The notes beneath the pieces are model-generated. The model worked only from the letters and a program-made list of their open reading frames with translations. It did no database searches and was not told the DNA's origin. Shown piece after piece: positions 1 through 6,292 of a DNA stretch of 8,508 nt; positions within the stretch are counted from its first letter, which is position 1; each line of letters starts with the position of its first letter. This DNA comes from an uncultured Clostridia bacterium (lineage in GTDB: Bacteria > Bacillota_A > Clostridia > Christensenellales > CAG-138): positions 1 through 8,508 of the forward strand of contig CAMORL010000068.1 in the NCBI GenBank assembly GCA_946623765.1, given 5' to 3'. The position numbers and the translations under genes are program-made.

Positions 1-8
1 CCGCCGCA

Positions 9-59
9 GGCGGTGATGAGGTGGCTTATGCGCTTCTGTTCTATCTCATCCGCCTTTTT
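9..59 (+). terminator. Possible intrinsic terminator of an upstream plus-strand gene
   Basis: GGCGG (9-13) and ATGAG (16-20) can pair with CTCAT (45-49) and CCGCC (50-54), leaving a two-base bulge at 14-15. TTTTT follows at 55-59. GGCGG can instead pair with CCGCC at 1-5 across a three-base loop. The 24-base apical loop is large, and the gene it would serve lies outside the window, so this is tentative. It could also be a fragment of a palindromic intergenic repeat. Confidence 0.3.
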
Positions 60-70
60 CGACAGACTGA

Positions 71-94
71 GGACCGGTCGGAATTGACCGGTCC
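71..94. terminator. Perfect 9-bp hairpin between convergent units
   Basis: GGACCGGTC (71-79) pairs perfectly with GACCGGTCC (86-94) around a six-base loop. It starts nine bases beyond the stop codon of the minus-strand phosphoesterase gene, where a terminator for that gene is expected. The flanks are only moderately T-rich (TTGACTTGTT on the plus side; on the minus side an A-run and no T-run). It may serve either direction, with modest efficiency. Confidence 0.45.
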
Positions 95-102
95 TTGACT
101 TG

Positions 103-1185
103 TTAAAATGCGTTTTCGAGCGTGAAGCTCAGGGGAAATTCTCCGTCCTCCTGCCGGACGGTGCCGTCTCCGAGCGAATAGGTGTCAACCTTGACCGCGC
201 GGGTGATCGGATCGAATTGCAGCACGCGGTACTGGAAGCTGCCGGTCTGCCGGTTCAGCATCATGGCGTGGACCGTGCGTTCCGGCGTGCCGTCGCCGTC
301 GTCGTCATAGGTGAACGACGCGGATGAGAAATCGCGCGAGTGTCCGCAGAGCACAAGACGGATGTTCGGGTACTGCGAAATGACGGTCTTTTCAAGATAG
401 CTTGCGCGCGGAAACACCGTTCCGTCGGGCTTCAGAAAGACGTGCGTCACAAGAATGCACGGCGTGTCCGGATACGCTTTGAGCATCGTGTCGAGCCATT
501 CGCGCTCGGCTTTTGATTTGCCGGCGTCCCATCCGATCCCGAGCACCATCAGCTCCTCTTCGCCGACGCGCAGGATGTCGCAGAACATCTTGCCGCCCCC
601 AAAGGTCCGGTCCGCGGGAAGCCGCTGCAGAAACGGACGCTTGAGATACGCGGTATACTGCAGCAGATTCACGCCGAGGTCGTGGTTTCCGGCGACCGGA
701 TAGAACGGAAGGTCGTCCGAAAACGCGGACAGGCACAGATCGAAATTGTCCCATTCCCAATCCTTGTAGCCGTTGTCGACGAGGTCGCCGGTGTGAACGA
801 CGGCGATCAGGTTTTCCGGTTCGCGGCGCGCGGCGATCTCCTCGCCGAGTGCGGTCAGCTTTTCGGGAAAGGAGTAGGACAGCAGCTGCGTGTCCGGAAG
901 CCACAGGATCCCGAACGGGGTCGGTTCGGGCGTGGGGGTCGGTTCAGGCGTGGGGGTCGGTTCGGGCGTGGGGATCGGCGTGGGTTCGGGCGTCGGCGGC
1001 ATCGTCGGCGCCGCAGTCGTTTCCGGAACGGCCTCTGCAATCACGGTATCAACTTCGATTTCTGCCGGCGTCGCCGCAGGTTCGGGAGAAAGCGCTGTGT
1101 CTTCGACGGGCGGAAGCGCCGGAGTTTCGCACGCAAAGAACAGCAGTGCCAGCAGTATGCAGCAGATACGAAGCGTTTTGCGCAT
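103..1185 (-). CDS. Exported calcineurin-like metallophosphoesterase, probable lipoprotein
   Basis: A 360-residue protein. The ATG at 1185 is chosen over the upstream one at 1245 because GGAGG sits seven bases before it and a signal peptide starts there: MRK, a hydrophobic stretch (5-18), then Cys19 after LLFFA, an imperfect lipobox. Residues 20-90 are low-complexity Pro/Thr/Glu, including TPTPEP repeats, typical of a wall-spanning linker. The catalytic domain follows, with calcineurin-like metal-binding motifs in order: D98-T-Q100 (Gln where many relatives have His), GD 133-134 in GDLVDNG, GNHD 166-169, H248 in VTHVF, and GHSRD 281-285. This predicts an extracytoplasmic two-metal phosphodiesterase or phosphomonoesterase. 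The substrate cannot be told from sequence. It stands alone, divergent from the RCK_C/DUF1538/PII operon, with its own promoter. The family call is firm. Lipid anchoring is probable, because the residue at -3 is Phe rather than Leu. Confidence 0.9.
   Translation of the reverse strand: MRKTLRICCILLALLFFACETPALPPVEDTALSPEPAATPAEIEVDTVIAEAVPETTAAPTMPPTPEPTPIPTPEPTPTPEPTPTPEPTPFGILWLPDTQLLSYSFPEKLTALGEEIAARREPENLIAVVHTGDLVDNGYKDWEWDNFDLCLSAFSDDLPFYPVAGNHDLGVNLLQYTAYLKRPFLQRLPADRTFGGGKMFCDILRVGEEELMVLGIGWDAGKSKAEREWLDTMLKAYPDTPCILVTHVFLKPDGTVFPRASYLEKTVISQYPNIRLVLCGHSRDFSSASFTYDDDGDGTPERTVHAMMLNRQTGSFQYRVLQFDPITRAVKVDTYSLGDGTVRQEDGEFPLSFTLENAF
918..971 (-). repeat. 18-bp tandem repeat, three copies, coding the Pro/Thr linker
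   Basis: Three consecutive 18-bp units begin at 918, 936 and 954. They are identical except for one G-to-A change at 946 in the second. A decayed fourth unit follows from 972. On the minus strand each unit encodes a TPTPEP hexapeptide of the phosphoesterase linker. The near-identity suggests recent slippage expansion, so linker length probably varies between strains. Confidence 0.85.
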
Positions 1186-1213
1186 TCCGGTTCCTCCAGA
1201 CAGATAATAATAC

Positions 1214-1242
1214 AGTATAACACAGTTCGCCGTTTTTCGCAA
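1214..1242 (-). promoter_or_regulatory. Sigma-A-type promoter of the phosphoesterase gene
   Basis: Read on the minus strand, the -35 is TTGCGA (1242-1237) and the -10 is TATACT (1219-1214), with a 17-bp spacer. Transcription would start near 1207, giving a leader of roughly 20 bases before the ATG at 1185. Confidence 0.7.
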
Positions 1243-1244
1243 CA

Positions 1245-1291
1245 CATGAAAAACCGTGAACGACGCTGCATGAAAAAACCGTGAACGATGC
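1245..1291. repeat. Two imperfect 22-23 bp direct repeats in the divergent promoter region
   Basis: CATGAAAAACCGTGAACGAC begins at 1245 and CATGAAAAAACCGTGAACGA at 1269. The copies are 24 bp apart and differ by one inserted A and one C/T change; both end in GC. They lie between the two divergent promoters, upstream of both -35 boxes. They could be paired binding sites for a regulator or a simple duplication. No known operator is recognised. Confidence 0.6.
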
Positions 1292-1301
1292 GCCGATCGG
1301 A

Positions 1302-1330
1302 TTGCGAAAACGCGCGTTTTGTGATACAGT
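1302..1330 (+). promoter_or_regulatory. Promoter of the RCK_C/DUF1538/PII operon, with palindromic spacer
   Basis: The -35 is TTGCGA (1302-1307), the spacer is 17 bp, and the -10 is TACAGT (1325-1330) preceded by TGA (1322-1324), an extended -10. The 14-bp palindrome AAAACGCGCGTTTT (1307-1320) begins at the last base of the -35 and fills most of the spacer, where a bound protein would block polymerase. ATACAGTAT (1324-1332) also occurs at 1210-1218, over the -10 of the opposite promoter. The promoter call is moderate; the operator role is inference. Confidence 0.55.
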
Positions 1331-1363
1331 ATTCATAAGAATAGTATCTTGAAGGAAGACGCC

Positions 1364-2077
1364 ATGAATATCTATCTTGCGCTGACGCTGTTTTCGATTG
1401 TGATTCTGATCTATTGGGTCATTTCGGAGCTGTTCGCGATGCTGTTCCGCTTCACCGGACTGCCCGACGAGAAGGCGCGCTTTCAGGTCATTTCGCTTTT
1501 GACCGGGTGCGGCTTCACCACGCACGAAAGCGAACTGCTGCTCACCACCAAATCGAGACGCAGGCTCGCGCGCATCACGATGCTGTTCGGATTCGTCTTC
1601 AACATTACGATCGTATCCACCATGGTCAACGTCCTGTTTTCGATCAACCTGACCGTGATATCCAACCTGTTCAGCATTCTGATCCCGATGATCGTCGTCA
1701 CCATCATCATCGTCTTTATGCGCGTGCCGAAGGTGCGCGCGTGGGGCGACCGCGTCATTGAGCGGATCGCGGGCAAGCTCGCGCATCGGGAAACGGGCAA
1801 CTCCGTGCTGCTGCTGGATTATCTCGGCGAGGACTCGATCGCGCAGGTCAAGATCGTGGATGTGCCGGAGGCGTTCCGCGATAAGACGCTTGCCGAAATG
1901 GGCTTGAAGGGGAAGCACAACATCCTCGTCATGCTGATCGAAAAGCCGGGCAAAAAACCGGTTGCGGCAAACGCAAAAACCATATTCGGACCCGGCGACA
2001 AGATCACGGTGTTCGGCGACTACAAAACCGTCTGCAACGCGTTTGAGGCAAAGGAACGGTTCGAGGAAGAGATCTGA
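1364..2077 (+). CDS. Three-helix membrane protein with C-terminal RCK_C/TrkA_C-like domain
   Basis: A 237-residue protein. ATG 1364 is preferred over TTG 1349 because AAGGA (1352-1356) lies seven bases upstream. Hydrophobic helices are at about 3-28, 70-92 and 98-119. Residues 155-235 read as an RCK_C (TrkA_C) domain (LLLDYLGEDSIAQVKIVDVP..., then GPGDKITVFGD), the kind of domain that binds small ligands in K+ channels and transporters. Between helices 1 and 2 is SLLTGCGFTTHESE (44-57), reminiscent of the TGF[ST]T selectivity-filter loops of Trk/Ktr transporters, though no full Trk pore is present. First gene of the operon: its TGA overlaps the next ATG by one base, so translation is probably coupled. 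It is likely a regulatory or accessory membrane subunit of the DUF1538 protein; the ligand and any transported ion are unknown. Domain call good, function inferred. Confidence 0.82.
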   Translation: MNIYLALTLFSIVILIYWVISELFAMLFRFTGLPDEKARFQVISLLTGCGFTTHESELLLTTKSRRRLARITMLFGFVFNITIVSTMVNVLFSINLTVISNLFSILIPMIVVTIIIVFMRVPKVRAWGDRVIERIAGKLAHRETGNSVLLLDYLGEDSIAQVKIVDVPEAFRDKTLAEMGLKGKHNILVMLIEKPGKKPVAANAKTIFGPGDKITVFGDYKTVCNAFEAKERFEEEI

Positions 2078-3606
2078 TGTATCGGGAACGATTGCGTGAA
2101 AAACTGAATGAAGCGCTGAAGGCAGTATTGCCGATCGTCTGTCTCGTGCTGCTGCTTTCTTTTACGATTGCGCCGCTGCCGGCGAGCATTCTGCTTGCGT
2201 ACCTGTTCGGCGGGCTGCTGCTGATCCTCGGCATGATGTTCTTTACGCTCGGCGCGGAGCTTGCCATGCAGCCGATGGGCGAGCAGGTCGGCGCGGGCGT
2301 CACCAAGACGCGCAAGCTGTGGCTCATTCTGCCGGTCGGCTTCCTGCTCGGCACGCTGATTACGGTATCCGAGCCGGACCTCAAGGTTCTTGCCGATCAG
2401 GTGCCGTCCATACCGTCGCCGGTGCTGATCTGGGGCGTGGCGATCGGCGTGGGGCTGTTTTTGGTGCTTGCGCTGATCCGCATGCTGTTCGGCGTGTCCC
2501 TGAACGTGCTGCTGATCGTCTGCTACGCGCTGACGCTGGTGCTTGCGATCTTTGCCCCGCATAACTTTCTTGCCGTCGCGTTCGATTCCGGCGGCGTAAC
2601 GACCGGACCGATGACCGTGCCGTTCATCATGGCGTTCGGCATCGGCATTTCCTCGATCCGAAGCGACCGCAAAGCGGCGGAGGACAGCTTCGGTCTCATT
2701 GCGCTGTGCTCGGTCGGACCGATCATGACGGTTATGATCCTGTCGCTGATCTTCCATCCCGAAAACGCGGACTACACGCCCGCCGTTATTCCGGTCATCG
2801 AGGATTCCGCAAGTCTCGCGTCGCTGTTCACCGGCGCGTTTCCGACCTATTTCAAGGAAATCGCGATCTCGGTGCTGCCGATTGTTCTGTTCTATTTCTT
2901 CTACCGGCTGATTCACCTGTATGTGAACCGGATGCAGAAAAACCGGCGCTCCGCACGGCGTATTCTGGTCGGGCTGCTCTATGCGTACATCGGACTGGTG
3001 CTGTTTCTGACCGGATCAAGCGTCGGGTTCATGCCTGCGGGCGCATACCTCGGGCATGCGCTGGCGGGGCTTCCGTATCGCTGGATCATCATTCCGCTCG
3101 GCATGCTGATCGGCTACTTCATCGTTGCGGCGGAGCCGGCGGTCTACGTTCTCATGAAGCAGGTTGAGGAGCTTACGAGCGGCGCGATCCGCGGAAAGAC
3201 GCTTCGGATCTCGCTGTCGATCGGCGTTTCCGCATCCATCGGGCTTGCCATGCTGCGGGTGCTCACCGGCTTGCCCATTCTGTGGATGCTCGTTCCGGGC
3301 TACGGCATTGCGCTGCTGCTGTCGTTCTTTGTGCCGAAGCTGTTCACCGCGATCGCGTTCGACTCCGGCGGCGTCGTTTCCGGTCCGATGACCGCGGCGT
3401 TTCTGCTGCCGTTCGCGATGGGCGCGTGCAGCGCGGTCGGCGGGAATTTTCTGACGGACGCGTTCGGCGTCGTGGCAATGGTCGCGATGACGCCGCTCAT
3501 CACGATTCAGATCCTCGGTCTCGTTTCGACGCTGAAAGCAAAGCGGATGCAGCCGGCGGAGGAGACGGAAGCGACGGAAGACAACTATGCGATCATCGAA
3601 CTGTAA
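2077..3606 (+). CDS. DUF1538 family polytopic membrane protein with internal duplication
   Basis: A 509-residue, highly hydrophobic protein with about 12 or more membrane segments. It matches the DUF1538 family in my recall and carries the domain twice. FDSGGVTTGPM starts at residue 169 and recurs as FDSGGVVSGPM at 428. LPVGFLLG...SEPD (E99-P100) recurs as IPLGMLIG...AEPA (E353-P354). Spacing is near 255-260 residues in both cases. A charged stretch (VNRMQKNRRSARR, near 285-297) links the halves. Two homologous halves with conserved Asp and Glu-Pro inside hydrophobic regions suit a secondary transporter, but no substrate is established to my knowledge. The start overlaps the previous stop (TGATG), with GAGGA (2063-2067) as ribosome binding site; the PII-like gene follows after 12 bp. 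Family call strong, transport role inferred. Confidence 0.88.
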   Translation: MYRERLREKLNEALKAVLPIVCLVLLLSFTIAPLPASILLAYLFGGLLLILGMMFFTLGAELAMQPMGEQVGAGVTKTRKLWLILPVGFLLGTLITVSEPDLKVLADQVPSIPSPVLIWGVAIGVGLFLVLALIRMLFGVSLNVLLIVCYALTLVLAIFAPHNFLAVAFDSGGVTTGPMTVPFIMAFGIGISSIRSDRKAAEDSFGLIALCSVGPIMTVMILSLIFHPENADYTPAVIPVIEDSASLASLFTGAFPTYFKEIAISVLPIVLFYFFYRLIHLYVNRMQKNRRSARRILVGLLYAYIGLVLFLTGSSVGFMPAGAYLGHALAGLPYRWIIIPLGMLIGYFIVAAEPAVYVLMKQVEELTSGAIRGKTLRISLSIGVSASIGLAMLRVLTGLPILWMLVPGYGIALLLSFFVPKLFTAIAFDSGGVVSGPMTAAFLLPFAMGACSAVGGNFLTDAFGVVAMVAMTPLITIQILGLVSTLKAKRMQPAEETEATEDNYAIIEL

Positions 3607-3618
3607 GGAGGGACGCGC

Positions 3619-4362
3619 ATGAGCAGACTGTATCTGATGTGTACCGTGATGAACCGCGCGCGGCTTCCGGAGTTCTTGTCGCTCTACCGGGAGGAAGGTC
3701 TGGACCGCAACCTCATCATGCTGGCGCACGGCACGGCAACCAGCGCGGTTCTGAACACCTTCGGGCTTGAAAATTCCGAAAAAGCGGTTGCGCTGACCAT
3801 CGTTACGGACGCCGTATGGAAGACGGTAAAGCGCGGGCTGGAGCGAAAGATCCGCATCGACGTTCCCGGCACGGGCATTTCGTTTCTGGTGCCGGTCTCC
3901 AGCGTCGGCGGCAGGCGCGAGCTGGCTTATTTCACAACGGATCTCGATTACACGCGCGAAGAGGAGGAAACCGAAATGAAAGGCACAAAACAGGAACTTT
4001 TGATCGTCATCGGCAACCGCGGCTACAGCGAGCAGATCATGGACGCGGCGCGCGAAGCGGGCGCAACGGGCGGTACGGTGGTCCACGCCAACGGCACCGG
4101 CATGAAGCGGGCGGAGAAGTTCTTCGGGATCTCGCTTGCCAGCGAGCGCGAACTGGTGATGATCGTTTCGGCGACGCCGAAAAAGAACGCAATCATGCAG
4201 AGCATCATGAAAAAAGCCGGGCTCGAAACCGACGCGAAGGCAATTGTTTTCTCGCTGCCGGTGACCGACACCGCGGGGCTGAAGCTGCTCGAGCCGGAGG
4301 AGCCGGAGGAATCCGAAGAAACGCCGCAGGCGGAACCGAAGACGGAATCCGCGCAGGCCTGA
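3619..4362 (+). CDS. Tandem PII-like (GlnB superfamily) regulator with acidic tail
   Basis: A 247-residue protein; AAGGAGG (3605-3611) overlaps the previous stop codon and sits seven bases before the ATG. It appears to hold two PII-like domains. The first (about 3-110) has HGTATSAVLNTFGLENSEKAV from His37. The second (about 120-222) is clearer: LLIVIGNRGYSEQIMDAA from 127, then GATGGTVVHANGTG (148-161) and FFGISLASERELVMIVS. Between GTG(M) and the next strand only a short loop is seen, so the long T-loop and its uridylylated Tyr in classical GlnB are missing; nitrogen signalling of the GlnD type is unlikely. The last 25 or so residues are Glu/Pro-rich. As PII proteins gate membrane transporters by binding them, this one probably senses a nucleotide or metabolite and controls the DUF1538 protein. 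It is the last gene before the terminator. Superfamily call good, ligand unknown. Confidence 0.85.
   Translation: MSRLYLMCTVMNRARLPEFLSLYREEGLDRNLIMLAHGTATSAVLNTFGLENSEKAVALTIVTDAVWKTVKRGLERKIRIDVPGTGISFLVPVSSVGGRRELAYFTTDLDYTREEEETEMKGTKQELLIVIGNRGYSEQIMDAAREAGATGGTVVHANGTGMKRAEKFFGISLASERELVMIVSATPKKNAIMQSIMKKAGLETDAKAIVFSLPVTDTAGLKLLEPEEPEESEETPQAEPKTESAQA
3962..3978 (+). promoter_or_regulatory. Internal ribosome binding site and ATG inside the tandem PII gene
   Basis: AGGAGG (3962-3967) is followed eight bases later by an in-frame ATG (3976), which is codon 120 and lies exactly at the junction of the two PII-like domains. Initiation here would make a 128-residue single-domain PII-like protein. 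The site also encodes an acidic stretch (REEEETE), so it could be a coincidence of codon choice. Confidence 0.45.
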
Positions 4363-4379
4363 AGATCAAATATGCGTTA

Positions 4380-4410
4380 CGGCCGACGGTCGCGTCGGTC
4401 GTTTTTCTTT
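4380..4410 (+). terminator. Intrinsic terminator of the RCK_C/DUF1538/PII operon
   Basis: CGGCCGAC (4380-4387) pairs with GTCGGTCG (4394-4401), with one G-U pair and a six-base loop, followed by TTTTTCTTT (4402-4410). It begins 17 bases after the stop codon of the PII-like gene. Confidence 0.85.
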
Positions 4411-4436
4411 ACATCAAAGTCCGCATCTGCTATACT
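4408..4436 (+). promoter_or_regulatory. Promoter of the TPR/DUF4037 operon
   Basis: TTTACA (4408-4413) and TATACT (4431-4436) are separated by 17 bp, close to the sigma-A consensus. The -35 shares its TTT with the T-tract of the preceding terminator. The start point near 4443 leaves a leader of about 26 bases with GGAGG at 4456-4460. Confidence 0.75.
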
Positions 4437-4468
4437 GAATGGGAAACAGAACGACGGAGGAAAGGAAT

Positions 4469-5299
4469 ATGACCCCGATCGACAAGGAAGATTACGCGGA
4501 ACCGCGCTGCCTTCTGTGCGAGGAACCGTACGGCGCGGCGCAGAAAATCCGGTCCGTGCCGCAAAGCCGCATCATGGAGAAGGTCGACGAATACATGTCC
4601 CGCCGCGACTATGCGGGCGTGGAGCGGCATCTTTTGTACTGGCTCGAGGAAGCGACGCTCGGCAGGGACGAAAAGGGCGAGCTGATGATCCGCAACGAGC
4701 TGATCGGACACTACCGCAAAACGGGTGAAGCGGACAAGGCGTTTCTGCAGGCGGACGCGGCGATCGCGCTGCTCGAGCGGATGGAGTTCACGCAGTCGAT
4801 CTCGGCAGGCACGACATATGTGAACGCCGCGACGGCGTTTCAGGCGTTCGGCGAAAACGCGCGCGCGCTCGAAACGTTCGAAAAAGCCCGCGCGGTGTAT
4901 GAGTCGATTCCGTCTGTAAAGGCGGAGCTTCTGGGCGGGCTCTATAACAATATGGCGCTGTCGCTCGTATCGATGAAGCGCTTCGACGAGGCGAACGCGC
5001 TCTATGAAAAAGCGCTCGCCGTGATGGCGAACGCGCCGCACGGCGCGCTGGAACAGGCGATTACCTATCTCAATATGGCAAATGCCGCCGAGGACGAAAA
5101 GGGGCTTTTGGACGCGTCGGAAACGATCGACGCGGATCTGGACGCGGCGCAGCGGCTTTTGGACACGCCGGGCATCCCGCACGAGGGGTATTACGCGTTC
5201 GTGTGTGAAAAATGCGCGCCGACATTCGAATACTACGGGTGGTTTCAGGCGGCGAACGATCTCAAAGAACGGGCGAGGGCATGGTATGAACGGACTTGA
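4469..5299 (+). CDS. Tetratricopeptide-repeat protein with two CxxC pairs
   Basis: A 276-residue protein. ATG 4469 is chosen because GGAGG (4456-4460) lies eight bases upstream; the ATG at 4439 falls between the promoter and this site and has no ribosome binding site. The body is alpha-helical with TPR-like pairs at about 72-105, 115-148 and 156-189, the last the clearest (NNMALSLVSMKRFDEANALY). CLLC (14-17) near the N-terminus and CEKC (246-249) near the C-terminus could together bind a metal such as zinc, if the superhelix brings the ends together. No signal peptide or membrane segment is seen, so it is probably cytosolic. The gene overlaps the DUF4037 gene by 14 bp, and I recall TPR proteins of this type beside DUF4037 genes in Firmicutes, suggesting a partner or scaffold. 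Biochemical role unknown. Confidence 0.85.
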   Translation: MTPIDKEDYAEPRCLLCEEPYGAAQKIRSVPQSRIMEKVDEYMSRRDYAGVERHLLYWLEEATLGRDEKGELMIRNELIGHYRKTGEADKAFLQADAAIALLERMEFTQSISAGTTYVNAATAFQAFGENARALETFEKARAVYESIPSVKAELLGGLYNNMALSLVSMKRFDEANALYEKALAVMANAPHGALEQAITYLNMANAAEDEKGLLDASETIDADLDAAQRLLDTPGIPHEGYYAFVCEKCAPTFEYYGWFQAANDLKERARAWYERT

Positions 5300-6227
5300 G
5301 CTTTCCGAACGGTTCTATCTCGAATGCGGAAAACCGATGCTCGAAGAGCAGTTTCCCGCGCTTTTGCCGTACCTTGCGGCGGGGCTGTTCGGCAGCGGCT
5401 CGGAGTGCGCGGGGTTTGACGACGAGCTGAGCCGCGACCACGATTTCGAACCGGGGTTTCTGATCCTGCTGCCGGGCGAGGACGTTGTGGACCGGAAGGA
5501 GGCGTTCCGGCTCGAGCGCGCGTACGCGAAGCTGCCGAAGGAGTTTATGGGATTCCGGCGAAATCAGATTGCGCCGGTCGGCGGCGCGCGGCACGGCGTG
5601 ATCCGCACGGAGGAGTTCTTTTCGGACAAGGTCGGCGCGGCGGACGGGGTTCTCACCGTTTCCGGATGGCTGACCGTACCGGAACACGCGCTCTTTGAAG
5701 CGACGAACGGCAGGCTGTTCTTCGACGGGTACGGCGAGGTCTCCCGGATCCGCGCGGGGCTGGAGCGCTTTCCCGAGGATATCCGCAGAAAAAAGCTCGC
5801 CGGGAATCTCCTTCTGATGGCGCAGGCGGGGCAGTATAACTACATGCGCTGTCTCCGCCACGGCGAGACCGGCGCGGCGCAGCTTGCGGTCGGGGAATTC
5901 GTCAACGCGCTGATGCGGACGGTGTTTCTTCTGAACGGCGTGTATATGCCGTATTATAAATGGAGCTTTCGCGCGATGCGCGCGCTTCCGAAGCTGCCGC
6001 TGCTTGCGGAAACGGCGGAATACCTGATCACGACGGACAACGGGGAAGCGCTTGCCGAATCGAAATATGACATGATCGAGGACGCGGCGGCGGATATCAT
6101 CGAAGAACTGCAGAATCAGAATCTGACGAAGGCGATCTGCGGCGATCTCGAAAAGCACGCGTACTCGGTCAACGACGCGATCGAGGACGGCGGCATCCGC
6201 AACCTGCACATCCTTGCGGCGGTGTAG
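5286..6227 (+). CDS. DUF4037 protein, nucleotidyltransferase fold
   Basis: A 313-residue protein. ATG 5286 has GAGGG (5275-5279) six bases upstream and lies inside the end of the TPR gene; the longer open frame from 5082 only shadows that gene. The N-terminal part carries the nucleotidyltransferase signature GSGSE (36-40), then FDDE (44-47) and SRDHD (49-53), giving candidate metal-binding acids D45, D46, D51 and D53. This agrees with DUF4037. The C-terminal half is helical, with FLLNGVYMPYYKWSFRAM resembling the HEPN-like C-terminal domains of kanamycin-type nucleotidyltransferases. It would transfer a nucleotide to a small molecule, protein or RNA; the acceptor is unknown. It is probably expressed from the promoter at 4408 together with the TPR gene. 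Antibiotic resistance is possible by fold but nothing in the context supports it. Family call strong, activity inferred. Confidence 0.88.
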   Translation: MNGLELSERFYLECGKPMLEEQFPALLPYLAAGLFGSGSECAGFDDELSRDHDFEPGFLILLPGEDVVDRKEAFRLERAYAKLPKEFMGFRRNQIAPVGGARHGVIRTEEFFSDKVGAADGVLTVSGWLTVPEHALFEATNGRLFFDGYGEVSRIRAGLERFPEDIRRKKLAGNLLLMAQAGQYNYMRCLRHGETGAAQLAVGEFVNALMRTVFLLNGVYMPYYKWSFRAMRALPKLPLLAETAEYLITTDNGEALAESKYDMIEDAAADIIEELQNQNLTKAICGDLEKHAYSVNDAIEDGGIRNLHILAAV

Positions 6228-6231
6228 CTGC

Positions 6232-6280
6232 GCGGCGCAAGCCGCATATCGTCTGAAGTCCCCTGCGGGGAGCGATATGC
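6232..6280. repeat. Mini-hairpin array after the DUF4037 gene
   Basis: Two small hairpins lie side by side: GCGGC-GCAA-GCCGC (6232-6245), with a GNRA-type loop, and CCCC-TGC-GGGG (6260-6270). The second is enclosed by an outer pair, GCATATCG (6244-6251) with CGATATGC (6273-6280). No T-tract follows, so it is not a standard intrinsic terminator, though it may stabilise the 3' end of the upstream mRNA. It resembles the array at 6947-6985 in design. Confidence 0.6.
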
Positions 6281-6292
6281 CTGCAGCGCGTA

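Noticed and set aside
3..98. Open plus-strand frame at the left edge ending in TGA at 96, as the tail of an upstream gene
   Set aside because: Only about 31 codons are visible. Its stop lies just past a 9-bp hairpin, another frame and the minus strand are also open over parts of it, and the stretch contains a terminator-like structure. It is too weak to call coding.
1049..1918. Long minus-strand open frame across the divergent promoter region
   Set aside because: It is antisense to the RCK_C gene and its composition (His/Arg/Asp/Gln-rich) is typical of a shadow frame in GC-rich coding DNA. It also runs through the minus-strand promoter.
3016..4086. 356-codon minus-strand open frame
   Set aside because: It is antisense to the DUF1538 and PII genes, which have clear family motifs and ribosome binding sites; its product is Arg/His-rich with no domain.
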